Assembly: GCA_001969505.1 (NCBI GenBank)
Contig: LSSK01000944.1
Coordinates: 1-36,006 of the forward strand
DNA from: Zancudomyces culisetae
Lineage: Eukaryota; Kickxellomycota; Harpellomycetes; Harpellales; Legeriomycetaceae
DNA: 36,006 bases
Direction of reading: 5' to 3'
Position 1 is the stretch's first letter. Each line of letters begins with the position of its first letter. Positions 11,237-21,600 of this stretch are shown in pieces. The notes under the pieces were generated by a model. That model made no database searches. It saw nothing but the letters and a program-made list of their open reading frames with translations, and was not told where the DNA came from. The translations under genes and the position numbers were made by a program.

Positions 11237-12103
11237 TTCACAAAATAATATATAACCAACTTAATCTATCAGTTATGTATTGTTCAAAATCTTTTGTTTT
11301 CAAGAATACAGCAAACGTAAGTAAAACTAGAAATTTATTGTAAATAATCTACTCAGATTGGTATTAGGGGTATTCACACATATATACGATCATTCGTACT
11401 TTGTGCACTTGATATCATTGATATTTTATGTTCTCTTAATTTTTCAAAACGAGAGCAACGTATCACTAATTAAATTAAAGCAATTAAACAGAAATAAGCT
11501 AGCAAAGAGCGGTCTAGAAACCCATTGATCAACAAAATTGATAAGGTTTCCATCTATTGTAGCATTGTTGTTTGTAGTTTCTAGTATATTGGCTCGTTGT
11601 AAAAATTTAAATCTGAGATCCATCAAAGAAACAAAAACCCCGTTTATTATTGCACAAAGAAATACATTAAATCTTGGATCCAGTCGGCCAATCGCTGTTT
11701 ATATTAACGTAATAAATCCTATTTTTTGTAAGTTTTGAAATAAAATTGCTGGAAAGTACATAATGTGTTTCTTCAATTTTTGAAACTTTCCTTTGCATTT
11801 ACATTTTAATTTTCGTGTTTTTATTGTACCTTTAAAAAGGAAATAATCGATGGTAAATTTGAAAGGCGAGTAGAACCTGGATTCTCTAAACAAATACTAA
11901 TACAAATACAATAAGAACCACAATAATGCTATTTGGAGAATAAGTACCAATGTTACGAGAATTAGAAACTTATATTTACAGGTTCTCAGAGTTTAACAGC
12001 TTAAATAATAAACTAAAAAAATAGATAAGAATAACTGCAAGAAAAGTGGAAAGCAAAAAATACAACAAGCTGTTACAAATCTGAGATTGGTATGGTTTAT
12101 TAG

Positions 12104-12372
12104 CTAATCCAAGCCATCGGCGAGATCGGGCTTTTTACTGGGTATAAAAGTTAGGGGGTCAACACTGAAGTCAAACTCAACTAGTTTTGGTCTTTTAGTG
12201 TGGTTGAATTAACCTTTGACCTATTGATGTTAGCAATTTAAATTGGTTCAACCAAGGTGTCTCCATGGAAAATTTTTTTCTAATCACTTCCTTAGCTAAA
12301 ATTGTGTATTTTTTTTAGAGGGGGAGAAAGGCGGAAAGGATCTAAATCAAAGATATATAAACAGAGGTACAT
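12104..12372 (-). CDS. Probable small three-exon gene, 53 residues, unknown function
   Basis: Read by hand on the minus strand: exon 1 at 12372-12363 (MYL plus one base, donor GTTTAT), exon 2 at 12295-12221 and exon 3 at 12180-12104 ending in TAG. Phases agree at both junctions and the total is 162 bases. Exon 2 reads KEVIRKKFSMETPWLNQFKL and exon 3 ends DPLTFIPSKKPDLADGLD. The product is a basic helix followed by an acidic, Pro-containing tail, with no cysteines and no membrane span. The segment is distinctly GC-richer than its flanks. I do not recognise the family. Weak points are the 10-base first exon and the 40-base second intron with a GTCAAA donor; a different upstream exon is possible. 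It diverges from the gene at 12555. Confidence 0.45.
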
Positions 12373-12554
12373 GGTATAACGTTTTCAATTTTCCAAACCA
12401 AAAAAACGTCAGCTGTATTTCAGGGGAATCAAGTACATTCCTCTTGTTCATTACCTTTAGGACCCTTAATATTCCTCTCCTCTCCACCACTAATTAGATA
12501 AATATTTATCTAAGGCTGTACTAAGGCTGTGTTTATACAAACCGGGTATTTGGA
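12373..12554. promoter_or_regulatory. Compact divergent promoter with a 20-bp palindrome
   Basis: These 182 bases separate two divergent start codons. TTAGATAAATATTTATCTAA at 12494-12513 is a perfect palindrome and contains two inverted AGATAA cores, the WGATAR type bound by fungal GATA factors. Immediately beside it CTAAGGCTGT occurs twice, at 12510-12519 and 12521-12530, with an 11-base period. That a GATA factor binds here is inference. Confidence 0.45.
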
Positions 12555-13366
12555 ATGGATTTAAACTTTGTTTGCCACTCAGACTCCTATCTGAGCGATT
12601 CTGAGCATACGAACTTCGATACTCAATATGCATTGGCTGGCAGGTACGCATTTAATACTGTTTTTATTGTTTCCGTTATATATTTTTAATTATTAGCTTG
12701 TCAGAGCGCGTAAGATTGGCAAAAATCGTACTAGGATAGTTAATAACAGTATCTGTATCTGTATCTGTAACCGAATAATGATAATAACAAAGTAGAGACG
12801 AGAGAGAATCTTCAAACTTTGATGACTACAGAAGTTGGAATAATGAGACTGGGTTTGAGGGCTATAGCGACCGGAATTTAAACGAGACATACAACTATCA
12901 AAGAAATTCTCCTGAAAATACATGCTATGATTATTTTGGTAACAGTAGGCCGGGCACCACTTCCAGAGGTGGTATAGAACAAGAAGAATACAGAAATAGC
13001 GAGTTTTTTATGGCCAGCAGCACGCCATACACAAGCCATACTGGATTTGATCAGACATCCGATTCAGATGTCAACTCGGGGAGATATACCACAGAGCTGT
13101 ACGATGTTTTGGGAAAATGTGACGAGATTTCGACGTTTGCCGAAAGCTATCTATCTGAAGAGCAAAGGGAGTGTGTTTCCCAACATCAACCTTCTGATGA
13201 GATAGTTGATGAAATGATGAAAAATTCTTACGAAATTTTAGATGTTTTTATGAAGATTAGGCACGAGAAATTCAAAACGGATCAGGATACAGATCCTATG
13301 GAGTATATTCGTAAAAGAAGAACTAACATCCTCCCAAGAAACTCAGTTAGGACCCAAAAAATGTAA
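12555..13366 (+). CDS. Hypothetical acidic Ser/Asp-rich protein, 220 residues
   Basis: Two exons are read, 12555-12643 and 12793-13366, joined in phase 2 (AG plus T gives Ser), for 220 residues and TAA. Exon 1 reads MDLNFVCHSDSYLSDSEHTN. Residues 1-120 are rich in Ser, Asp, Asn and Tyr with repeated aromatic residues spaced by polar ones, and look disordered. Residues about 125-205 have helix-forming character (ELYDVLGKCDEISTFAESYL, IVDEMMKNSYEILDVFMKI). The tail is basic (EYIRKRRTNILPRN). I find no signal peptide, membrane span or known domain. The intron contains three copies of GTATCT (12749-12769). The frame is long for this AT content and the splice fits, so the gene is probably real; the function is unknown. 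A phosphoregulated scaffold would fit the composition, but that is speculation. Confidence 0.7.
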
Positions 13367-14268
13367 AATAGGCATGTCTTCATACTAATTTCTTTTGTCC
13401 ATGATCACACCTCACATCTCACACCTCACACTCATACGCATACATATACGCATACGCATACGCACACGTACCCAAATACTCATACTCACACCTATATCAC
13501 ATCAATGCTCACATTCATGCTCACATCATCGCACCATGACTGTTCTTTTGTCTTTTTTCTTTATACGTTATTGATTTATCGCATAGCTCACTTGCTAACT
13601 GTGAGTACCTGCATTCCTTTTTTTTTTATTGTTTGTCGTTTTTGTAAAATAGAGAAATATTTACCACCACAACCCGTTTTTTTATAAAAAAAGATATTGT
13701 CAGGTTAATTCGAATATTTCCTTGAATTGGCTGAATGTTCGTGTGTATGTTAGATTTTTTCTTTTGAAATGTGAAAAAAAAGGATATTTGTGGGTTTTGT
13801 AGATAACTTTGTAGAAATATTTCCGTTTGCATTATCACCCTTCCCTTCCCTTGCCTTCGCTCCTTCCACCTGCTCCCCTATTCTCCTCTAAAAAATAAAC
13901 ATATAATAAACAGACACCATTGGTATAAAAGTACCCAATACTTTTTATTAACTGATTGAAAAATGGTACTACATCTAGTACAGTGTAAAGATGAAAAAAA
14001 GAATAAAACCCCCCACCCTAATCTATGGTAAATAGACAAATAAGACAATGATATGCACCACTTTACAAATGAACAATGCATTTGTGCAAAATATCAAAGT
14101 ATTTAAAATCAGTCGATTTAATTAGGTTTGTGTTTTATAGGAGGAAAAATTAATAATGGGTATCTTTGATGTCTAAATACATTTACTTTTATATTTAAGT
14201 GTGACAAAACGCATTTATTATCTGAGTGGGTAAAATGGAAAAAACATCATTGCTTGTTGTAAAGTAAA
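13367..14268. other. Convergent intergenic region with a CATACG-type repeat
   Basis: No gene is supported. Imperfect CATACG/CACACC/CATAC repeats run through about 13408-13520, just after the 12555 gene. The remainder is T-rich and AT-rich 3' flanking sequence of two convergent genes. Confidence 0.55.
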
Positions 14269-15461
14269 TTATCCCATTAGCTTTACCAAAGCAAAAGATC
14301 CGCCAGCTGCAACCGCACCAATTCCAAGAGTTTGGAAAGCGCTCTTATGAACGCTGTGTAATCCTATAAACCTTGCTCTAAAGATTCCAAACACATAGAG
14401 GGCGAATAATGTTACAATGGATGAAAAGGCAAGTCCACGAATAGTGTCTGTGGTTAGCAAATACGGTAGTAGAGGTAATAGGCCACCAAAAAAGTATGCG
14501 AGTCCAATTGTGGCTGCGGAAATCTAGAGTAAAATAACATAAATATAGTTGTCTAAAAAAATTCTGAAAATTTGGTAAACTGTATAAATGTGTAAACATT
14601 TTTCCCTCCACCATAAACATTATAAAATACAGATATTTTTTTTTTTAAAAAAAAGAATATAATACATCAAAGTACTTACGGTTGATCGCCATTCGCTTGG
14701 TCTTTCAAGATTAAGTTCGAATTTCATCATAAAATCTACATAGGCTTTAGGATTACTTTTCAATTTTTTCAGAATTGGTTGGATTTCATCACGGCTCAGA
14801 CCATATGGTTCAAAGATATCAACAATCTCCTGCTCTTCTGCTTGAGGAAAATGAACGATTTCGTATTCCTCACGTGCACGCTCAGCATCAAAATGATCGA
14901 TCTCTGACTTACTAGCCAGATAACCTCCAAGACCCATACTGATCGCACCTGCCAAAAGTTCTATAATGGTGTTTTGATTCATAATAATTAGTATATATAA
15001 CCCTAGTGTTGTTTTTTTTACTAACTACAATATAGTGTTTTGAAAACAATAATATCAGAAATATCAGTGCCAATAGTTATGAATAAGATGTGTTTGTGTG
15101 TGTGTGTGTGTGTGTGTATGAAGGGGGGATGAAGGAGGAGGAGGTGGTGTGGTTAGGGTTATACAAGTAGAATAAAAAAAGATCAAAAGTGAGAGAAAAT
15201 ACCTGCAAACCCAGCAATCACAACAAGGTTGTTATCGTATAGACCTGATAGACCGGCAGCCAACGCAAATGGAACAGTTAAACCATCGGCGAGGCCAATT
15301 ATTGCATCACGCAATACCTCTGCATTCATTCTATGTTGTTCATTATGTTGGGTAGGGGGAGTGAAGCCACGTGGGTATTGGGATGGAAGAGAGAGTGCGT
15401 TTGAAGAAACGGTGGTGTTTTTGGTACTGGTTGGAAGAAGTGGTTGTCCTTCGCGTTGCAT
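14269..15461 (-). CDS. CCC1: CCC1/VIT1-family vacuolar iron/manganese transporter
   Basis: Members of this family move Fe2+ or Mn2+ into the vacuole, with protons as counter-ions. Exons are 15461-15203, 14960-14680 and 14523-14269; the phases agree and give 264 residues. After a polar N terminus of about 48 residues come the hallmark first span (LRDAIIGLADGLTVPFALAA) and the second (ELLAGAISMGLGGYLASKSE). A Glu-rich cytoplasmic segment (ERAREEYEIVHFPQAEEQEI, FEPYGLSRDEIQPIL) corresponds to the family's metal-binding domain. Exon 3 supplies the last three spans (AATIGLAYFFGGLLPLLPYL, SSIVTLFALYVFGIF, and a Gly/Ala-rich helix ending VKLMG). The acceptor of exon 2 is placed after TATAG because only that gives the conserved GFAEL. 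It is a little shorter than yeast Ccc1 (322). Intron 1 contains a (TG)n tract. Metal specificity cannot be read from sequence. Confidence 0.9.
15095..15118. repeat. (TG)n microsatellite in CCC1 intron 1
   Basis: An uninterrupted TG dinucleotide run lies within the 242-base intron between CCC1 exons 1 and 2. Confidence 0.85.
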
Positions 15462-17160
15462 TTTTGTAATATTTAGATTATTTGTTTAGATTATTTGTTT
15501 AACGCTTGTTGTTTAAGGAGACAAAAACAATAGTGCAAGAGAAGAGGAAAGGTAGTGTGTGTGTTAATACGTAAGAGAGTTTGTAGAAATAAATCTGATA
15601 CACCCAAATATTTTGCAGTTGAGAATATCCAATGATGGGATATGTTGCTTTCTTTTCTTCTTTTCAATGTTGTTTTGCAGTTCTAGATATAATAAGAGAC
15701 TTTTGTTTTCCCTTTCTTTTTATGAATCTGGAGCATTTAAAGAATACAAGAGAGGAAAAATATTTAGTAATATAGGAATTTATAGCCTGGCTCTTTTTTT
15801 TTTTGTTTTATTTTATGTCTTTTGGTTGCATTAATAAATGATGATTTAAAGCATAAACATTACTTAGTTATTTTTTTTCTATTAGAAAAAAAGCTGGAAA
15901 ATGTGATATTATTATAGGGATATATTATTGGGTTAAAAAAAAACAAGAAGCGGATATTAATCAATTAAAACACAGAAAAAATGGAATGAAGTACTTGGCT
16001 ATTTAAAAACGAATGGTTACCCGTTTATATAATAGGCCAGAAGAGAACGAAGGAAGGAGAGAGGGATGGAAATTAGCAATGAAAAAAAAAAGGGTGAATA
16101 TGTACATAATATTGCCGATAATATGATATAAAGTGTGGGGGCAGAATTAGAGGTAGGTAAATATAATATAGTCATGGAAAAAAAAGAGTATGATGGTTAA
16201 AGGGTACAATAGGCTTTGAAAAAACCAAAGAAAAATGGGTTTGAAAATTAGGCTATAATAAGCATCCAAAAAATAAAAGAGTAAATGGTAAAAAAATTTT
16301 ATTTTATATTATTTTATTTATTTTTACAAAAAGCGATCGGAGAAATTGATACGTAAAAAATGTATTGATTAGCGTTTGAGGGTATAGATGTAGATGAAAA
16401 TCGATACCTATGTTGTATCGATACCCATGTTCATAACCATGTTTACATTAATTCACGTACATGGGCATGAAAATGCATATGTGTATGCACATAGTTTATG
16501 GTTTGTTGGAACAAGGTAACAATAAAGATATAGAAAGTGGGGAAGGGGAAGGGGAAGGGGAAGGATAGATATTAAGAAATAGGGTTGTATGAGTTCCAAG
16601 CAAAATCGTAACCAATTCAAGTACATGAAATTTGTTTACTTGTTATAATGTGGTGTGGTATGACGAGTTTTGCTGGAAAAAAAAACATTAATTGTTGATG
16701 CTAAAACTGATAAAGAGAGATCAAGAGGAGAGATATAAGGGTGTGAGAAGGAATAGTGTAAAACTGGAGGGGGGGAGGGTGTGGAAGAAGAAAATGTGTT
16801 TACAAGTAGATGTATTGTTGAAATGTCAATATATCGTTTTCATTATAGGTTTTTATATATATCTAAATGTAAACATAAATACTAAATATACATATTATTC
16901 CTGGATTTAAAAAATAAACAGAATTGATAAATAAATTTCAAGTCAAATAATATTAATTTAAAGAGAGAGGAAGAGAGGGAGGGGGAAGGGTTGTGTGGTG
17001 GGGAAAGAGAGGGGGAGAAAGGAATAGGAAGAAAAAAAAAATAGATATTCATTGTTAAAATTTTTATACACAGAAATAAAAATTTTAAAGTAAATAACAA
17101 ACAAGAGGAGAAGGAAAAAAAAAAAAGAGCGAGAAAGAAAAAGGAAATTAAAGAGAAAAG
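15462..17160. other. Divergent intergenic region CCC1 / eIF2alpha
   Basis: About 1.7 kb between divergent genes with no supported gene. It holds a (GGGGAA)n tract at about 16539-16564, purine-rich strings before the eIF2alpha start (16960-17160), and a cluster of inverted repeats at 16400-16490. Short open frames here are low in complexity and I do not call them. Confidence 0.55.
16400..16486. repeat. Cluster of short inverted repeats
   Basis: ATCGATAC (16400-16407) pairs perfectly with GTATCGAT (16415-16422) across a 7-base loop. CCCATGT (16424-16430) pairs with ACATGGG further right, and TGCATA-TGTG-TATGCA follows. Three independent inverted repeats in under 100 bases is more than background here, although all are short. 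Confidence 0.5.
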
Positions 17161-18374
17161 ATGTCACAGCAAACCAATACCAAAGATTGTCGTTTTTACG
17201 AAGCAGTATACCCAGAGCCAGAGGATCATGTCGTAGTAAAAGTCCGGCAGATAGCAGATATGGGAGCATATGTACAACTTGAGGAGTACGGCAACATTGA
17301 AGGGATGGTTCTTCTTTCGGAACTCAGTCGTCGACGTATCCGCTCGGTGCAAAAACTGATCAAAGTTGGCAAACGTGAAGTTGTTTTGGTTCTGCGTGTT
17401 GATAAGGATAAGGGATATATTGATTTGTCGAAACGTCGTGTTACTCCTGAAGATTATGCAAAATGTGATGCCAAATTTCAAAAATCCAAAGCAGTAAGTA
17501 TATCTTGAATGTTAGATTATTTTTACTTTTATATTGAATCTGGATCAAATATTTCCATGTAAATGATATGGCCTGTAAAGTAAAGTCAAGTCAAGTCAAG
17601 AAAAAAGTCAAATCAAGAAAAGAAAAAGAAAAAGTGAAATTTAATCTAATAAAATTTAGGTACATAGTATCATGAAACATGTAGCTGCTAGATTAAATTT
17701 GGATTTGGAAGGATTATACAAGAGATTCGGTTGGCCATTGTACAAGAAATATGGACATGCATATGATGCGTTCAAGTTGGCAATAACGTAAGAGAGAAAA
17801 TTATTAAAAAAAGAAAAAAGGTGTATATGGATAGATGAATAGATAAAAGAGTAAATAATAAATAAATAATAATAATAATGTTGGGATAAAATGAAAATGT
17901 TTTAGGGATAGCAAAGCAGTATTTGACGAGTACGAATTGGAGCCAGAGCTTATTGAAGAATTACTACTGAATATCCGACGCAGATTGACACCACAACCAG
18001 TGAAGATCCGAGCAGATATTGAGGTGAGTTGCTATGGGTACGAAGGGGTAGAGGCAATCCGTCGGGCATTGCATGCAGGGTTGGAGTGTTCTACTGAAGA
18101 AGTGCCACTCAAAATCAAGCTTATTGCGCCACCATTATATGTGATTACAACAAACTCGTTGGATAAGGAGTTGGGTACCCAGGTTATGGAAGAGGCATTG
18201 AACAAGATTGAGAGTAGTATTCGGGGAGAGCAAGGAGGAGAGTTTGTGATCAAGATGAAACCCAAGGCAGTTAGTGAGCATGAAGAGAAGGAGCTTGCGG
18301 ATATGTTGGCACAAGCTGAGCGGGAAAATGCTGAAATTAGTGGAGATGGATATGATAGCAACGATGAAGAATAA
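17161..18374 (+). CDS. SUI2: Translation initiation factor eIF2, alpha subunit
   Basis: eIF2 brings initiator Met-tRNA to the small ribosomal subunit as a GTP complex; the alpha subunit carries the main regulatory site. Exons are 17161-17493, 17660-17787 and 17906-18374; phases agree and give 309 residues, the usual length. The N-terminal S1/OB fold is clear ([35 protein letters not shown]). Ser56 in [12 protein letters not shown] corresponds to the Ser51 phosphorylated by Gcn2-type kinases, so general amino acid control by this route is likely. Exon 2 carries the helical domain ([20 protein letters not shown]). Exon 3 carries the C-terminal alpha/beta domain, with an acidic tail ending GYDSNDEE. 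The start lies in a purine-rich leader. Confidence 0.97.
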
Positions 18375-18636
18375 TTGTAAAAAGAAAAGAAAAGAATAAG
18401 GAAGGAGAAAGGATAAAGGATAAAGAGGGAAGAGAGAAGAAAGAAGGGGGAGGTGGTGGATATTTACATTTATTTATTTTTCTTTTTCTTTATAGTTTTC
18501 TTTGATAAAGTTATGATTATATATATATTGAAAAAATAAATGACTAAATGAAAAAAAAAATGATGGTTATTAAAATAATTATGACATAAAACGGAAAAAT
18601 AAGAGAGAGGGGAGGGGTGAGAAATCTATATAATAA
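18375..18636. other. Convergent 3' region of eIF2alpha and MOT1
   Basis: These 262 bases hold the 3' ends of two convergent genes. Purine-rich on the plus strand after the eIF2alpha stop, then AT-rich. No further feature is seen. Confidence 0.5.
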
Positions 18637-21600
18637 TTACTTTTGAGATAAAGAGGAAATAAAGGAATTAAGGTCATATTCAGCTTCATATTGTTTAGGA
18701 TCCCAAAGTTCTTGTAGGTTTTCAATGGCTTTAGAAGCCGACAATTTCTTGTCATTAAGATTTGCGGGATTAGAGGATGATGAGGGTATGTTTGAGGTAG
18801 AGGAAGGAGTGGCAGAGGTGGAAAAGAGGTCAAGAAGCTGATCAGTATTCATAGATTTAAGACCGGCGTTTTGTTGGGTAACAATGGAGTTTGCAATGTT
18901 GAGTTTGAACGCCTGTAAGCCCATGACTTTTTCTTCCAAAGTATCCTTGGTGATTAATCTGTAGACATTGACGATTTTAGACTGACCCAATCGATGGGCA
19001 CGGTCCATAGCTTGCAAGTCGACCTGGGGATTCCAATCGTGTTCCACAAAGATTACAGTATCGGCACCAGTCAAATTGAGACCAAGACCACCTACATGAG
19101 TTGTCAATAATAGGACGTCGATGGTTGGATCGGCATTGAATTTATTGACAATAGGCTGGCGGAGTTTGGGCTCGACGCTTCCATCCAGTCTTAGACACGA
19201 GACAGAGGGCATAAGTTTGCCAAACAGTTCGGATTGAATAACATCGAGCATTTCTTTGTGTTGGCAAAAGATAAGAGCACGATGCTGTGAAGTAGCAGCA
19301 ATCGAATTGGAAGATGTGGAACCATCGATAGAAAGCAAATCAGTTGCTTGTGAAGTAGAATGAGAAGAAGAATGGGAAGAAGAATGGGAAGAAGAATGGG
19401 AAGAAGAGGAAGAGGAAGAAAGACCGATTCCACATTCGGTTAGGATTTCTTTAAGATTCAAGAGTTTTGGAGCAACGGAAATATCGGATAGATGACGACC
19501 TTCAGAAGCAAGTTTAGCAGAAATCTGGCCGTAGAGAGGATGAGAAGGTTGTAACACAAGAGCAGGATGGTTTAATAATTTACGGAGATATTGTAGAGCT
19601 TGGAAGACATGTAAACCATTTGAAGAATTAGAAGAATTAGAAGAAGAAGAGTGAATGTTTTTGTTTAGGTCATCAATAAGAATCTGCTGAACATCACTCA
19701 ACAGACAATAACGATCCTGGATAATCTTGGGAGGCAAATCAGTTAATACATCGTCCTTCATACGACGAAGCAGGAAAGGTAAAACTTGGCGATGTAGAGA
19801 TTCCAAAATCCTTTGGCTAGCAGCACTAGCACGGGCATGTTGAGCAGGAGTCAGCTTGGGATCCCGAGCCATCATTATAGGACGACAGTAATGAAGCTGG
19901 AAATGCCGCTCAGAACCCAAAAAGCCAGGCATCAGGAAATCAAACAGAGACCACAGCTCCAAAACATTGTTTTGGACAGGAGTACCAGATAAAATCAAAC
20001 GGTTGGCGGCACGGATACGTTTGACAGCCAGAGTTAGTTTAGCCTTTGCATTTTTGATGACATGACCTTCATCAAGAATACAATAGTTGTAGTGGTATTG
20101 TTGCAAGATATCGATATCGTTACGCAGCACATCGTAGCTGACTATAATAACATCGTAACGGAGTGGTTGTTGATGGAAAATAGAAGCCAACATACTCCGG
20201 CGATCAGCCAAGGTTTTGCCAGTATAAATAATGGGACGTAGTACATCGACGTATTTAACAATTTCGACTTCCCAGTGAGCCATCAAAGTCGGAGGACAAA
20301 CAACCAGGCTGGGAAGTAAAGGAATATTGGTGTTGTTTTTATAAGATAAAGAGGTGAGGTAGTGATCAGAAGCCATAATACAAATAGACTGTAGAGTTTT
20401 ACCCAATCCCATATCATCACATAGAATACCATGTAGTTTGTATTTGTTGAGGAAGTGTAGCCAGTTGAGACCTTCTTGCTGATATTTACGCAGAGAAGCG
20501 TTGATTTTGATGGGGATTTTAAAGGGTTCCAGTTTAGAAGAATCAGTCAATTGTTCCAAAAACGACTGGTTATGTTTTCGAGCCAATAACAATTCTTCAT
20601 CCAATACTGCATCATCATTATTATCAGTATCAGTATCATTCTCAATTTGATCTTTTTTGTTACCACTATGATTGGAGGAAGAAGAAGAAGAAGAAGAAGA
20701 TTGTAAAGGTACAAGTTTAAGTAATTGAGCAAAACACTGAGTACATACCAACCGTACATCATCATTGGTATCACTCATCCGAGCAAGTACCGGAACTATA
20801 AAAAACGGCAAGTATGGCACCAGTTTTTTGGGTTCGTCTGTAATAAATCGCTCAATTATATAATACACACTTTCCGCCACTCCCTGTCGCAGCCAGTCAC
20901 GCGTCGTATCCCCAAACTGCGACAGTACCTGTTGAATCACTGTTTTCATTGCTACTGCGGCTGCTTTGCTCACCACTGCCAATGCCTTGGCCGACGCATG
21001 TCGAATGGCTGCCAGCTGCGACTGTAATCCTAGCCGTGTCCATTGTAGCAGACCATCTATGTGGCTATTCAGTACAGCTTGGTCAAGATTTGGAACTAGT
21101 TTTTCTATTATGCTCAGTGCATCAATAATACTTTGCCCATTCAACTCGTTGTTGTTGAGTTGTATAATTATTTCATCGACTCTTCTGATTTGCTCATCGC
21201 CTAGTTTTAGATTGGTTGGTAACTCAATCTCTCCATACACTCTTTTAAATGGCTCTTCAATCTTGTTATTCCATAGCCTTGGTATACATTCAAAGATTCG
21301 ACTTCCAAACATTCTGTTTAACTCTTCAATCACTCGTTGTGCACCTCGCACTTTATTCTGAATTGCCAAATCAGCCTCTTGCTCTGCCGTCAACTGTGCT
21401 GTTGTTGTTGTCGTTGTTGCTACCGATTCTATTGCTGCTGTATTTGTATTATTATTATTATTATTAGTTGCATTTGCTCTTTTACTTTTTTTATTTCCAC
21501 CAGTCGCATTTCCTCCACTCAACGACTCCTTTCTTTTCAAAGAACTATTATTATTACTATTGTTGTTGTTGTTGGAATTACTATTTGTCATTGTAGAGGC

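Larger units (their letters stand above)
8698..12103. other. Long AT-rich region without an identified gene
   Basis: About 3.4 kb lies between CTF4 and the next supported gene. Apart from the possible exon at 9109-9227, I see inverted repeats (8903-8948 and 9874-9898), an (ACACAG/ACACAT)n tract near 10735-10772, and a G-rich pentamer repeat at 11144-11236. Several stretches are open and GC-richer than their surroundings, such as 9461-9598 (+), 9872-10047 (-) and 11444-11623 (-), but none joins into a convincing gene. Confidence 0.5.

Noticed and set aside
11062-11259. Minus-strand Pro/Asn/Gln-rich frame
   Set aside because: It is a translation of the TTGGG/TTGGA array and has no independent coding support.
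13878-14081. Minus-strand Cys/Phe-rich 67-codon frame downstream of CCC1
   Set aside because: Composition is that of AT-rich 3' UTR translation, with no homologous look and no context.
15613-15834. Plus-strand 73-codon frame upstream of CCC1
   Set aside because: Phe/Tyr/Leu-rich low-complexity translation of T-rich DNA; no splice or family support.
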